Below are positions 35,701-46,692 of a DNA stretch of 64,000 bases, piece after piece. The notes below the pieces were generated by a model. That model searched no databases. It was not told the origin of the DNA and saw nothing but the letters and a program-made list of their open reading frames with translations. The first letter of the stretch is position 1; each line of letters starts with the position of its first letter. Location of the stretch: NCBI RefSeq assembly GCF_947179165.1, contig NC_077242.1, positions 26,608,097 to 26,672,096 on the forward strand, read 5' to 3'. Made by a program: the position numbers and the translations under genes. The DNA comes from Solanum dulcamara (Eukaryota; Streptophyta; Magnoliopsida; Solanales; Solanaceae).

Positions 35701-36983
35701 AAATTTTTAGCATATCATTTCATTTATGAACCATGCTTACAGTATTTTATAAATATCCTGCATGTCATTAAATATAAATCTTGTTCCTATAATTTCATTA
35801 AGGTCTTTAGTTAATAATTAATGTTATCAATAATGTTTTTTTTCTTTTAGCACAAGTAGTCTAACAATTAAGATTACTCTTATATGTTTAATTAATTAAA
35901 CACAGCCTCTATATTATCTTGGCTTTGTATTTGCACACATATAATTATTGTGGCCTTCACAACTTATCCGTGTTTTCAAGCATGTTAATTTACTAATGTA
36001 GAGGCTTATTTGAGATTTTACGTGCTAAATATCATTTTATTTATTTTCCTTGACGATGTGTCTAATTAAGAAAACTATATTTTTCTTTAGTCTAACACCT
36101 ACCCTAATAGTACGTCCAATGTCTCTTGGATATTAAGTTGGGACGTTAGACACCTTTTAAGATGTTAGTTTTTATTATTTCTTTTAGATCGATTTAGGAT
36201 TATAATAATAAATAAACCTAGGAGGGGTAGGGGTAGATAGGCCCTTGAAAATGATGAAAGTCGACCCGAGCAGAAAACAACAAAATACTATATTTTGTCT
36301 TCCGATTAATAAGCCGGCGCTGATCCGAAGTATATGAATATATAAATATTTTTATCCCGTCTATTCTAAAATATTTTCATTGATATATATTTGGGATAGT
36401 TTAAATGTTAAAAACTAAATTGTTCTCTTCTAGGTATCACTAATTTCTATTGTCTTTTATCTTTTTTTTAATTAGTTAATAATATTATTTATCCTGTATT
36501 AATTCTAACATTAATTGTTTAGTTTAACCTAATTAAATCACTTAAAGAGAAACCATTTTTATGATTGTTTGTTTAATTTAAATAATTCATTTAATTATCC
36601 CTCTTTTATTTAATTATTTTTATAGCAAGTCTATTACTCTTATAAATTATCTAAAAATATTTCAAAATTTATATTTCTTTCAAATTGTTTAATGTTTCGA
36701 TTATTGTTTAAAACACATTTTTCCAAAGTTAGTCAATTAATTTTTAAATCATTGGACAACTGCATGTTAGCGGCTATTTTAAGTGCTAAAACCTTCTTAA
36801 AATAGTAATATGAACCTTGCACCTTTTTCTCTGAATTTTTAAGACTTAAATCTGTTAGGATCTTTTAAATTAAGTTTTCTTAATTTCTTTAAAAAATTAA
36901 GTCGCGACTCTTCTTTTACTAAAATTGATTTTTTCTCTAGAAAAGTTGAAATTGATTTTAAACCGTCCTTTTCCGACATAACA
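32756..36983 (+). repeat. 3' LTR of element C, second part
   Basis: Continues the LTR from 'atctcatctttatc' to '...CCGACATAACA'. With 22332-23111 it makes an LTR of about 5.0 kb matching 8676-13676. It includes the GC-rich CAG/CAA block (32877-33330) and the degenerate 50-bp repeats. The pol frame of B resumes after the end. Confidence 0.92.
32877..33330 (+). repeat. GC-rich CAG/CAA/CTG block in 3' LTR C
   Basis: Counterpart of 9537-9960 with several indels. The predicted frames are not conserved between the two copies, which argues against a protein product. Confidence 0.7.
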
Positions 36984-37430
36984 GATATCATTCATCTTGT
37001 GTTCCATATCTCCATGCTTTAAGAAATTCTTGGGAAGTCTTTTACTCATTTTTCGTACAAAAACATTGGTGAAAGATAACTTGTCTTATTAGGAGATTAA
37101 TATCCAATTCCTTTATCATGAGGTTCCTAAATTGAGGACCAAAAAGGTCGCTTCAGTCAAAGTTTTATGGAGAAATTAATTTAATAAGGAATATACATGG
37201 GATGATGAGGAGGGTATGAAATCCAAGTACCTGCATCTATTCATTCCTCCCAACGTCAATGGTGAAGGTAATCCTCCGATTCAAATCTTTGAATTAGTGT
37301 CGTTTTGAGTGAGTAATTGAGTGAGCTATTCTTCAGTTTGATGTTTTAAAGTTCTTGCATTGTATTCATGCTTCAACTAAATTCCTAGATTGGTCATCAT
37401 TTGAGCACGAATGATCTTAAGGGGGATATA
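36984..37430 (+). pseudogene. Element B pol, C-terminal part
   Basis: The frame broken at 8675 resumes here: 'IHLVFHISML', the conserved (V)VHPVFHxSML of gypsy integrase ends, then a decayed chromodomain-like tail with '[11 protein letters not shown]' (about 37145-37180) and 'KYLHLF' (about 37225-37245). Stops and shifts are present. A polypurine tract (about 37416-37430, CTTAAGGGGGATATA) closes the internal region. Confidence 0.85.
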
Positions 37431-37431
37431 T

Positions 37432-38665
37432 TGTAACACCACGTACTATCCTAGCCTAGATTTAATTAAAAAAATCAATTTTATAAGAAAAAATATTAAA
37501 AGTGAGTTGAGGGTCACCGAGTCACTCAAGGAGTCACCTAGGTCCATTTCATGGATCACCAAAATAGACGACAACTCACCTAAACAACCTTGAAAAGTTG
37601 TCTAAGGGAAGGAAATATTTGGTGAGACGGTGGACAACTTGGCAACTCATCAAGTTGGTTGTACGAGTTGATGGATCACACCAAATTATTTAGATACTTG
37701 CTCAGAAAAAAATGTGGCCAATTAGAGAGAAGGGGGAGGGAATGACGACCTGCTAAATTGGTTCAATGATCTAAGTAGAGCTTGACAAACCTCCCAAGAA
37801 ATTTTCCTTCACAGCTCAAAGCTAGGTTGGCTAGACAGAGGTTCAAAATGGCGATACGCCGAATGGTTTGGGAGAGCTAAGTCAAGCTTGCCAAAATTTC
37901 AGAGGAACTCTCCTCAAAATTCGAGGTGGTTTTGCAAGGAGGGACAAGAGATTGGCGACTTATCGATCAAGATGGCGAGCTCGATCGACCTAGCCCATTG
38001 GTCCCCATCTGTTAAATGTTAGGATTATTTTAGTCTTTTCTCATACTTCCCAAACTAAAACCTTGATATCTTGGATCTAGAATTAAACCCTTATCAGTGA
38101 CCTATGTCATTTTTCTCTCATTAACACTTAGAACTTTTAGAGCAAAGAATTAAACAAAAGAGGAAAATCTATTCAAGAATTTCAAGCCTAGGTCTTCAAT
38201 TTTTAGTGAGATTATTTATCTTCAACGTATGTAAGGCTATATGAATGTTGAACTAAGTTCTTCCTCGTGCACTACATGTTCGTAAGTCAATTGAGTCATG
38301 ATGCTCGTATTTCTAATCCTATTAAGTGGTTTCTTGATGTATCTAGGTACTCCTTTATTGAGGTTTAGTATGTACATTATTATACTTTATGAGTCAATGT
38401 TGGAGATTACTAATTCCTGTCTGTATCCACATGAATCATCATTGCGGTTTGCGTTACATATTTCAGGCATTATTGATGTTGAAAGAATGAATATTAATCC
38501 ACATTAAATGAATATTAAGTTGAGTACCAGGTTGAGTTGATAGAGTCTTTTGATGTCTATTTTCAAGCAAGAGTTATATTAGATTTTTAAATGTCAATTT
38601 TTGAGAAGTCGATGTATAGTTTGAATGCACTTGATGTGATAGATGTTAGTTATATGTAAAACAAG
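37432..38665 (+). repeat. 3' LTR of element B, fused at its right end to the leader of E
   Basis: It starts TGTAACACC after a good polypurine tract. An LTR-style 3' half with a pyrimidine-rich region is seen around 38100-38260. No ...CA terminus plus TSD is recognisable. From about 38665 the text reads as the leader of a gypsy element (ACTTCTTTCATGATC... CCTAAC), so the end of this LTR and the 5' LTR and PBS of E appear to have been lost together. It includes a 69-codon open frame (38298-38507) without a recognisable domain. Confidence 0.6.
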
Positions 38666-38771
38666 AGATAATAATCTAGGAATCCTTACTTCTTTCATGA
38701 TCTATGTTGTGAGATAGAATGTTCTCTAAGATTTCCTTTCCCTAACATTTATTGTTTGCGATTTTCAGAAC

Positions 38772-39890
38772 AATGCCTTCAAGAAAACCACCTTTGCCAA
38801 AGGGGAACAATGCTACCAAAGTCCAAGATCCTCCGCCTCCTCAAGGAAATGGTCCTCTACCTGACCAAGTTACTAATGCAGAGTTCTAAACTATTATTAT
38901 GATGCTAACCCAAGTGGTGGGTAAATAAGGGGTTGCGTCTCCTCCTAATGTTCCTAGTCTGGCTTCTAGAGTGAGGGACTTTGCACGAATAGACCCTCAT
39001 AAGTTCCATGGTTCAAAAGTGGATGAGGACCCCAAAGAGTTCATTGATGAGGTCTACAAAATAGTGAGTATCATGGGGTTGTTGTCGGAAGAGAAAGTGG
39101 AGTTGGTGGCTTACCAACTCAAGGATGTTGCTCAAATTTTGTACGTACAATGGAAGATATAGAGGGTGGATGAAGGTCCTATTAAATGGGAAGCCTTCAA
39201 ACACGCTTTCCTTGATCATTTTTTTCCTCTTAAGCTAAGGAAAGCTAAAGTGTTGGAGTTCAGTAACCTTACACAAGGGAATATAGGGATGAGTGACTAT
39301 ACCTTCAAGTTTACTAAGATATCCATGTATGCTCCTTCATTGGTTGCTGATCCATGTGCCTGAATGAGTCAATTCATATTGGGGGTGTTTGACTTGGTTC
39401 CTAAGGAATGTCGTATCACTATGCTTGTTGAGGATATGGGCATATCTTAGCTCATGAATTTACCGAACTAATTGAAGGAGAAAATCTCAAGTATATGAGA
39501 ATGAGGGATCGTAAGAGGGCCAGTATGAAGGTGGTTCTCCAATGTTAGGACCAGTGGTAGTAGTAGTGGACATTTTCAACAAGGCCAAGGTTCGGGGAAG
39601 AAATTTACTAAAGATAGGGTTCCATACCCAAATGTTCAAGGAGTATTAGGTGTGAATGCTAGTAGCCCTTCTTTTCCCAAATGTGTAAAGTTTTGAAAGA
39701 ATCATGGAGGGTAATGTTTGATAGTAATGGGTGCTTGTTATGGATGTGGCATGATGAGCCATAAGAAATCCAAGTGTCCTCATGTTGCCAACAAAGGTGG
39801 AGAAGGTCATCCTTAAGGAGGCCAAGTTCAACACGGCGCCCAAGCTCAACCTAATAATGGCCAATGCAACAACTGATTATATGCTCTTTA
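38772..39890 (+). pseudogene. gag of element E
   Basis: It starts 'MPSRKPPLPKGN' about 100 bases into the leader. A capsid segment 'VRDFARIDPHKFHGSKVDEDPK' matches the same region in D, followed by '[15 protein letters not shown]', 'WEAFKHAFLDHFFPLKL' and 'MSDYTFKFTKISMYAPS'. A CX2CX4HX4C zinc knuckle is intact at 39736-39777 (C-Y-G-C ... S-H ... C). There are stops (for example just after 38885, at 39160 and at 39361) and at least one frameshift. Confidence 0.88.
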
Positions 39891-39899
39891 TGCTAGGCA

Positions 39900-40175
39900 A
39901 GATGTGGATGAGACACCCGATGTGGTCATGGGTATGTTACGGGTCTTTAACTTTGATGTTTATGCATTGCTTAATCCGAGAGCCAACTTTTCTTTTGTTA
40001 CTCCTTACCTTGCTATGAGATTTGATGTGTGTCCCAAAGATTTTTTAGAACTTTTTTTCATTTATACTCCTGTGGGTGATTCAATATTAACCAAGAAAAT
40101 TTATAGGAATTATCGCATGTTGGTCTTACATAGGGTTATTCCATGTGATCTTATTGAACTTGACGATACCACTTC
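39900..40175 (+). pseudogene. Protease of element E, N-terminal part
   Basis: Reads 'VVMGMLRVFNFDVYALLNPRANFSFVTPYLA', the aspartic protease entry where the active-site Asp (D-P/S-G-A) has become Asn ('NPRA'), then 'IPCDLIELD'. It would be inactive. Fragment F follows at 40176, and the gene resumes at 41888. Confidence 0.85.
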
Positions 40176-41887
40176 TGTCATGACCCAACTCCCTGGGCCA
40201 CGACTGGGGTCCAACCTGGACCCCCGTATATGTATCTATCAGATATAAGAACCAAACACATGAACCCAGTGGGTGATAAAATATTCATACACATGCAGCT
40301 TCTTTCATTTGCATCATGTCATGAAAGGGTAATCCAGCCGACAAGATTGCCATAGCATAGTAACATTTACAACATATCGTACAACTATAATTGCATAAAA
40401 CCTATACATTACCCACATACACATGTCTACAAACCTCTAAAAATAGTAACAGTAACATATGGCGAGACAGGGCCCCTGCCGTACACTTGAATAAACAAAC
40501 ATATGTATATCAAATGACCAGTATCAAAGGTTAGGCTCCGGAACAGTGGAGCACTTCCAACATCGCTGAGTGGAAACCCTAAGCTGGCGGATCTCCAAAA
40601 TGAACATCTGTACTTACGGGCATGAAACGTAGCCCTCCAAGGAAAGGGGGGTCAGTACGATATATGTATTGAGTATATAAAGCATAAAACACCATAACTG
40701 AGACAACAGCTGAAATAAAGGTGCAGGGGGCAAGTATAACATTTAGCCATCTACCGTACATGCATTTTATAAAATAAAGGCATATATGCAATCATCGCGT
40801 ACTGTATTCGGCCCGTTCGGGGACTTGTGTAATTACTACATCATTTTTTCATCATAAGAACATATATACCCTTAGCGTTGTGTAACGTATAGCCCAATCC
40901 ATGTATATAGAAAGTACACACCGAGGAACGATGACCCGATCCACATATATTATAATAATGCCGAGAAATAATGGCCTGATCTGGGTATCACATAATAATG
41001 CTGAGGAATGATGGCCCAATCTGTATATCGTGTAACAATGCCAAGGTACGATGGCCTGATCCATATATCGTATAACATGCCATGGAACGTACGACCCGAT
41101 CCTTACATAGCAAGATATGCCGAGGTATATTCGGCCCGATCCATATATATAATAATGCATATACGTACATGTAAAACTCTATAACGTATCAAACATCCCT
41201 TAGATATCACCATAAAGCATGTTGAAGAGCCCCTAGGTATAGGAGCTTACACATCCCAATACTATTCAACTTGTAGGAGGCTCAAGGGTCGTAGTTCAAC
41301 TACTTCAAGTTCCTTATCATTCCAAAGTGAGTACAAGTCCTAATTTATACCAAAACCTATAATGGAGTTACCTCTAGCTCATATCATATCTCGCTTCACT
41401 TACCTTAACTATTTCAAGAGAAGGAAGGAATAGGCTTCACGTGTACTACTGTTAGCCATGTAGAAGACTTACAAGTCCATAACTTAACTATCTCAGGAGT
41501 TCTAATATCGAGAAGTGAATAAGAGCCTTAACTCATACTCAGAGTTTTAAGAGTAGAATAACTTCAACTTCATATACGTAATACTTACATCTAAGTCATG
41601 CCAAAAGAGAGGAAGAATAACTTTACATACACTACTTTTCAGCATATAGAAGACTTGAGGAATAGGAGCTTAACTACTTTAAGAGTCTTTAACATTCAGA
41701 AGTGAACACGAATTATGCATCATGAATCTTGTTCTGAGCTCATGAATAGAGTTACCCCAAGCTTCATACGGTTAAAGGTTTTGCAAAATGGAAACTAAAA
41801 ACCTTATTTTGGTATCTGGTTTCAAGTGAGTCATTTGGAGTTTATGTATTATAATATTGATGTAAATTGTATATATATATGCTGCAG
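40176..41887 (-). mobile_element. Element F: rearranged LTR fragment of the G family
   Basis: From 40176 (TGTCATGACCC) to about 41768 the sequence is the reverse complement of the 3' ~1.65 kb of the G-family LTR (compare 45840-47495). From about 41769 to 41887 it instead matches the plus orientation of another part of that LTR (45303-45430: TTAAAGGTTTTGCAAAATGG and onward to GCTGCA). The order cannot come from simple insertion of an intact LTR. The short open frames inside lie in LTR repeats and are not genes. The protease frame of E is interrupted and loses a few codons. Confidence 0.8.
40906..41145 (-). repeat. GATCGGGCC array in F, units of about 45 bp
   Basis: Five or so units containing (on the minus strand) GGATCGGGCCATCATTCCTC and CATTATTATA. 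The same array is found at 46471-46692 and 51639-51860. Confidence 0.75.
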
Positions 41888-42190
41888 GTTATTCTTGGTA
41901 TGGATTTGTTACATGCCGCTTATGCATATATATGTTGTAGGACCCATGTTGTTAAGTTTCAATTTCCTAATGAGCCTACTCCTGAATGGAAGGGTAATGA
42001 TTCATTGGTTAAGGGTCAATTTATCTCTTGTCTTAAGGCCCGAAATATTATTTCCAAAGGGTGTATTTATCATACTGTGCTAGTTATGGATATTGATTTC
42101 AAAACACCTACTCTTGAATCGGTCCCTATAGTTAATGAGTTTCCCGATGATTTGCCGGTATCCCTCCCAAAAAGGAAATTGACTTTGGCA
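41888..42190 (+). pseudogene. Protease of element E, C-terminal part and linker
   Basis: The frame continues 'VILGMDLLHAAYAY', then '[17 protein letters not shown]', 'KGQFISCLKARNIISKGC' and '[15 protein letters not shown]', the conserved approach to RT, closely parallel to D. A stop ends it at about 42191. Confidence 0.88.
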
Positions 42191-42950
42191 TAGGTATCCT
42201 TCCCGATACTCAACCTATTTATATTCCACCTTACTGTATGGCTCCAGTAGAACTTAAGGAGTTGAAATAGCAATTGAAGGATTTGCTGGATAAGGGTTTT
42301 ATAAGGCCAAGTATTTCACCATGGGGTGCTCTTATATCATTTTTTAGGAAGAAAGATAGGGCGCTTCGATTGTGTATAGACTATCGACAATTAAATAAGG
42401 TCACTGTAAAGAAAAAGTATCCAATTCCAAGGATAGATGACTTGTTTGACCAACTACAAAGAGAAAGCTACTTCTCTAAAATTGATCTCCATTTTGGTTA
42501 TCATCAATTAAGGGTAAGGGAGTTTGATATTGCTAAGATGGCATTTTGAACAAGGTATGGTCATTTCAAATTTGTATTAATGTTGTTTGGTTTGACTAAT
42601 TCTCCCTTTATTTTCATGCATTTGATGAATTGTATTTTCCAGACATATTTGTACATGTTTGTGGTGGTGTTTATTTATGACATTTTGATTTACTCTTGAA
42701 ATGAGAAAGATTATATGGGTCACTTGATAATTTTGTTGCAAACATTGAGGGATAAGCAACAATTTACAAATTTTAGTAAGTGTGAATTTTGGGTAATGAA
42801 AGTTGCATTTCATGGCCATGTGGTGTTTGGTGATGGGATTAAGGTTGATCCAAAGAAAACAGAGGCGGTAAAGAATTGTCATAGACAATTATCTTCTTCA
42901 TACATTAGAATCTTTTTAGGCTTGGATGGACTATAAAAGGTTTGTTGAAG
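42191..42950 (+). pseudogene. Reverse transcriptase of element E
   Basis: RNA-dependent DNA polymerase remnant. Readable: '[16 protein letters not shown]' (about 42284-42331), '[14 protein letters not shown]', '[11 protein letters not shown]', 'FSKIDL', a stop after 'AKMAF', then '[10 protein letters not shown]' and the palm motif '[12 protein letters not shown]' at about 42660-42699. The catalytic pair FIDD is changed to FIYD, so the enzyme would be dead even without the stops. The tail has 'KCEFWVMKVAFHGHVV' and '[14 protein letters not shown]'. Confidence 0.88.
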
Positions 42951-43079
42951 GATTTTCGTCTATTGATTCACCCTTGACTAAGTTGACCCAAAAGAAAGTG
43001 AAATTTTAATGGTCGGAAGAATGTGAGAAGAGTTTCCAAATTTTGATGGATCATCTTACATTGGCTCTTATTTTGACAT

Positions 43080-43600
43080 TGCCTAAAGGTTCAGATAGTT
43101 TTATTATTTTTTTGATGCCTCACATATTGGTATGATTTTTTTTGATGCAACATGGCAAGGTTATAGCATATGCTTCTAGGCAACTTAAGGTGAAGAACGT
43201 AACTATCCAACCCATGATCTTGAACTTTTGGAAGTTGTGTTTTCTTTAAAAATATGGCGTCATTATATTTATGGGGTCCATGTTGATGTGTTTACCGACC
43301 ACAAAAACTTGCAATATGTGTTTAGCCAAAGGGACTTGAACCTTAGGCAAAAGAGATTGCTTGAACTCCTAAAGGACTATGACATGAGTGTGTTGTACCA
43401 TCCGAGAAAAGTGAATATTGTAGCTGATGCTCTTAGTCGATTGTCCATGGATATAGTGTCATATGTTGAGAAAGGTAAGAGAGAGTTGGTTAAAGATGTC
43501 AATAGATTGGCACGTTTAGGTATGCATTTGGTTGACTCCAATGACGGAGGTGTTCTTGTACATAATGTCTCTGAATCATCTCTTGAGGTAGGCAAAACAA
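43080..43600 (+). pseudogene. RNase H of element E
   Basis: After several frameshifts the RNase H region reads '[11 protein letters not shown]', 'LKIWRHYIYGVHVDVFTDHKNLQYVF' and 'VADALSRLSM' (to about 43449), followed by a linker '[16 protein letters not shown]'. The region would degrade the RNA strand of RNA-DNA hybrids in an active element. The catalytic Asp of 'FTDHKNL' and of 'ADALSR' are kept, but the upstream part with the first Asp is disrupted. Confidence 0.85.
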
Positions 43601-43609
43601 GATAATGAT

Positions 43610-44207
43610 CCAGTTTTGGTTGAATTGAAGAAGTCTTTTACAAAAAATGCCATTGAGGATTTCTCTCAATGGGGAGATGGGGTACTACCTTACCAAGGTT
43701 GTTTGTGTTTTCCTAATATTGATGGATTAAGAGAGTTGATATTGAATGAGGCCTATAGTTCTCGGTATTTAATTCATCCGGGATCCGCCAAGATATATTG
43801 TGACTTGAGGGAAGTGTATTGGTGAAATGACATGAAAAAGGACATAGAGGAATTTGTAGCTATCAACAAGTTAAAGTTGAGCATCAAAAACTGGGAGGTT
43901 TGGCTCAAGACATTGAGATTCCTACATGGAAGTGGGAAGATGTGAATATGGACTTTGTAATGGGTTTGCCTCGTACTAGAAGATAACATGATTCTATTTG
44001 GGCTGTTGTGGACCGAATGACTAAATAGGTACACTTTTTGCTAGTTAAGACTTATTATAGTGACGAAGATTATGCTAAGTTGTACATTGGTGAACTTGTG
44101 AAACTTCATGGTTTTCCTTTTTCTATCATATTGGATAAAGGTACTCAATTGACCTCACATTTTGGAAAGTCTTTCCAACATGGTCTTGGTATTAGAGCTA
44201 AGCTAAG
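43610..44207 (+). pseudogene. Integrase of element E, N-terminal and core part
   Basis: Reads 'YSSRYLIHPGSAKIYCDLREVYW' (zinc-binding region), then 'VKVEHQKLGGLAQ', '[17 protein letters not shown]', where the first catalytic Asp is kept, and 'KLHGFPFSIILDKGTQLTSHF', where the usual 'SD' before the second motif is 'LD'. Several stops. Interrupted by element G directly after 'RAKLS'; continues at 52663. Confidence 0.88.
44203..44207. other. Left target-site duplication of element G (ctaag)
   Basis: CTAAG before the TGTTATACC terminus is repeated exactly at 52663-52667 after the ...GTCGTGACA terminus. Confidence 0.95.
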
Positions 44208-44545
44208 TGTTATACCCCGTACCTTTATGCTTCAGAACGTCTTCTTAAGCTTCTTGAAAGTTGTCCCATGACCCACATTATCTATAATATGATTAAATCA
44301 CTCTAGGGAAGGGAGGACGTGATGCCCATAAGAGTGAAGGTTTGAAATAGGTCTATAAGGATTGGAAATGAGTTGGAGGCCAAAATAACAAGTCGTAGGA
44401 CTCGACTTACTTACGTAAGCTACCAACTTAGACGACTTACATAACTAAGCCACTAGAGTACATGTTGAGCTTACGTAGCAAGGATTACATAGGCTCCTAA
44501 AGTAAGACGAGATCACGAACCCACGGGAGAGGCGGAAGGAGGTGT

Positions 44546-44610
44546 AGCACCTACTCGGAAGCAAGCAGGTGATGCACCTACTTGGACCAAGTAGGTGACA
44601 CACCTACTTA
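44546..44610. repeat. Near-palindromic AAGTAGGTG/CACCTACTT array, 5' LTR G
   Basis: Inverted 9-bp arms CACCTACTT and AAGTAGGTG alternate with short spacers. About two full units and a partial one. The 3' LTR has one more unit. Confidence 0.8.
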
Positions 44611-44729
44611 AGCTAGGGCCCACGCTGCCACGTGGCGGTTTTGGATTGGGTGCATGATTGAGGTTGCACCCTAGGGGGGCTTCCATGTGTCACCCTTAGG
44701 GTATTCCACATGGCACCTTCTAAGGAGGT

Positions 44730-44739
44730 GTATATAAGT
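44730..44739 (+). promoter_or_regulatory. TATA box of 5' LTR G
   Basis: GTATATAAGTATATA lies upstream of a short leader-like stretch (TTCATTTCAGCATC, then a purine-rich AAGAGAGACTAGC), a good plant LTR promoter layout. The 3' LTR has the same box at 49899-49908. Confidence 0.6.
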
Positions 44740-45792
44740 ATATATTGCTAACTAATTGTTCATTTCAGCATCTATACTTGGCAAAAAAAACGCTAGACAA
44801 AGCTAGAGAAAAAGAGAGACTAGCTACGGGGTTGAGACAAGAAAGAGGTAAGACCCGATTTCGTTCCATAAATTAATTATTTAAGGTATCCTACGCTGAT
44901 ATGACGATGTTTAATAGCGAAATATTTCTATTTGGAGCAGCAAAAACGTGACACAAACAGTCCACTACTTTTCAGCACTCTAAGGAACTCCCGAGGCTAG
45001 GTTTTGGCTAGTTTTGGCCAATTTCGGGGAAGGTAAGGTCTTTCCTTTCAATTTGAAGTTTATGGTGTTATCATAGGGTGTTTTATACATCTTTTATGCT
45101 GCTGGAAGTTTAAGAACTTCATATAAGTGCTGGACGTTAAAAACAAACTAAATTGGAGTCGCTATAGTTGAATTGTAGTCGAAGCAAGGTGTTGTGCTTG
45201 TAGTGTGGTGCTGCAGGTTGTGGTGTTGTGTTGCAGGGCCTAAAATTATACTAAAATTGGTGTGGTAGCTGCTGGTTGTATCCACCCGACCCCTCATTTC
45301 GTATAGTTAAAGGTTTTGCAAAATGGAAACTAGAAACCCTATTTTGGTATCGTGGTTTCGAGCGAGTCATTTGCAGTTTGTGTTGTATTATGTTGGTGTG
45401 AACGGCTTATACATGTGCTGCATGTTGTTGTTGTTGGTTGGTTGTAGTTATTAGGAGTGTAATTGGAAATTTGGATAGGGCATATTATAGGGGAGGTGCT
45501 GCCCTATTTCCATTAACTCCTTAACTAGTTAAGGAATTAGTCGAGAAGGCGAGCGAGGAAATGAATGTTGTGAATACTCGTAGGTAATATAATATGCTGG
45601 AAAAGTCTAAGGTGGTTGATGTTTGTATTTATTCTATGTTAAATAGGTTTGGAAGACGACGACATGAACGCGATTAATAGAAGTACGTAAAAGGTATGTG
45701 AAGCTTTCTTTTGTCATATTTTTGGCATAAGTATGTAAAGCTAACATTTCCTTCTTTTGGCATGTTTTGGCATAAGTATGTAAAGCCTGTCC

Positions 45793-46370
45793 TTTCTTTC
45801 TTTTGGGCATGTCTTAGATCTAAATGACAAGTGATATGTGTATGAAGCTTGGGGTAACTCTAATCATGAGCTCTGAACATGGTTCATGATTCATAATTCA
45901 TGTTCACAGTTGAATGTTAAGACTCTTAAAGTAGTTAAGCTTCCATTCTTCAAGTCTTCTATATGCTGAGAAGTAGTGAATGTAAAGTTATTCTTCCTCT
46001 CTTTTGGCATGACTTAGGTGTAAGTATTGTGTATATGAAGTTGAAGTTATTCCACTCTTAAAACTCTTAGTGTGAGTTAAGGCTCTTATTCACTTCTCGA
46101 TATTAGAACTCCTGCGATAGTTGAGTTATGGACTTGTAAGTCTTCTACACGACTAACAGTAGTACACGTGAAGCCTATTCCTTTCTTCTCTTGATATGGC
46201 TTATTGTAAGTGAATTGATGTATGATATGAGTTAGAGACAGTTCCATTTATAGGCTCTGGATGTGACTCATGACTTGTACTCACTATTGAATGATAAGGG
46301 TCTTAAAGTAGTTGAACTAAGACCCTCGAGCCGTCTATAGGCTGAATTGTGATGGAATGTGTAAGCTCCT
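45793..46370 (+). repeat. Three degenerate repeats of about 195 bp in 5' LTR G
   Basis: Each unit runs from a CTTTT(G)GGCATG(T/A)CTTA-like text through '...atgagtt/aagctt...', 'cttattcacttctcgat'-type text and 'gttgagttatgg/gttgaactaagacc' to a '...agtagtg..tgtaaag' end. Unit starts are near 45793, 45993 and 46181. Similar units occur at about 60810-61190 in LTR I. Confidence 0.6.
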
Positions 46371-46470
46371 ATACCTATGGGATTTGGAACATATTTTATG
46401 GTGATACCTAAGGGATGTTTGACATGTTACCAAGTCTTATAGGCACATATATGCACTGTTATGTGATATA

Positions 46471-46692
46471 TGGATCGGGTCATCGTTCGTCGGCATTATT
46501 ATATGATATGCATGTAAATGAATCGGGTCGTCGTTCCTCGGCACTAATATATGAGATACGGATCGGGCCGTCGTACCTAGGCATTATCATGAGATATACG
46601 GATTGGGTCGTCGTTCCTCAGCATTATTACATGATATGTGGATCGGGCCATCGTTCCTCGGCATGTTCTTGCAATATATATGGATCGGGCTG
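46471..46692 (+). repeat. GATCGGGCC array of about 45 bp units, 5' LTR G
   Basis: Five to six units on GGATCGGG(C/T)C(G/A)TCGTTCCTC followed by GGCATTATTATATGATATG. The units are unusually GC-rich for the surroundings. Confidence 0.8.

Larger units (their letters stand above)
8676..36983 (+). mobile_element. Element C: Ogre/Tat-type gag-only LTR retrotransposon, carrying two later insertions
   Basis: Two ~5.0 kb LTRs starting TGTTGACACCCAATTTTG flank an internal region of about 8.65 kb. The PBS (13681) begins TGGCGACTCCGC rather than the Met-tRNA type. Very long LTRs with this start and PBS are typical of the Ogre/Tat lineage. The internal region has a gag of Ogre style, then about 4 kb without any protease, RT, RNase H or integrase, but with hairpins and minisatellites. 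A polypurine tract precedes the 3' LTR. The element inserted into pol of B. It later received a hAT-type element in gag and gypsy element D inside its 3' LTR. It cannot have moved without enzymes from a related autonomous element. Confidence 0.85.
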
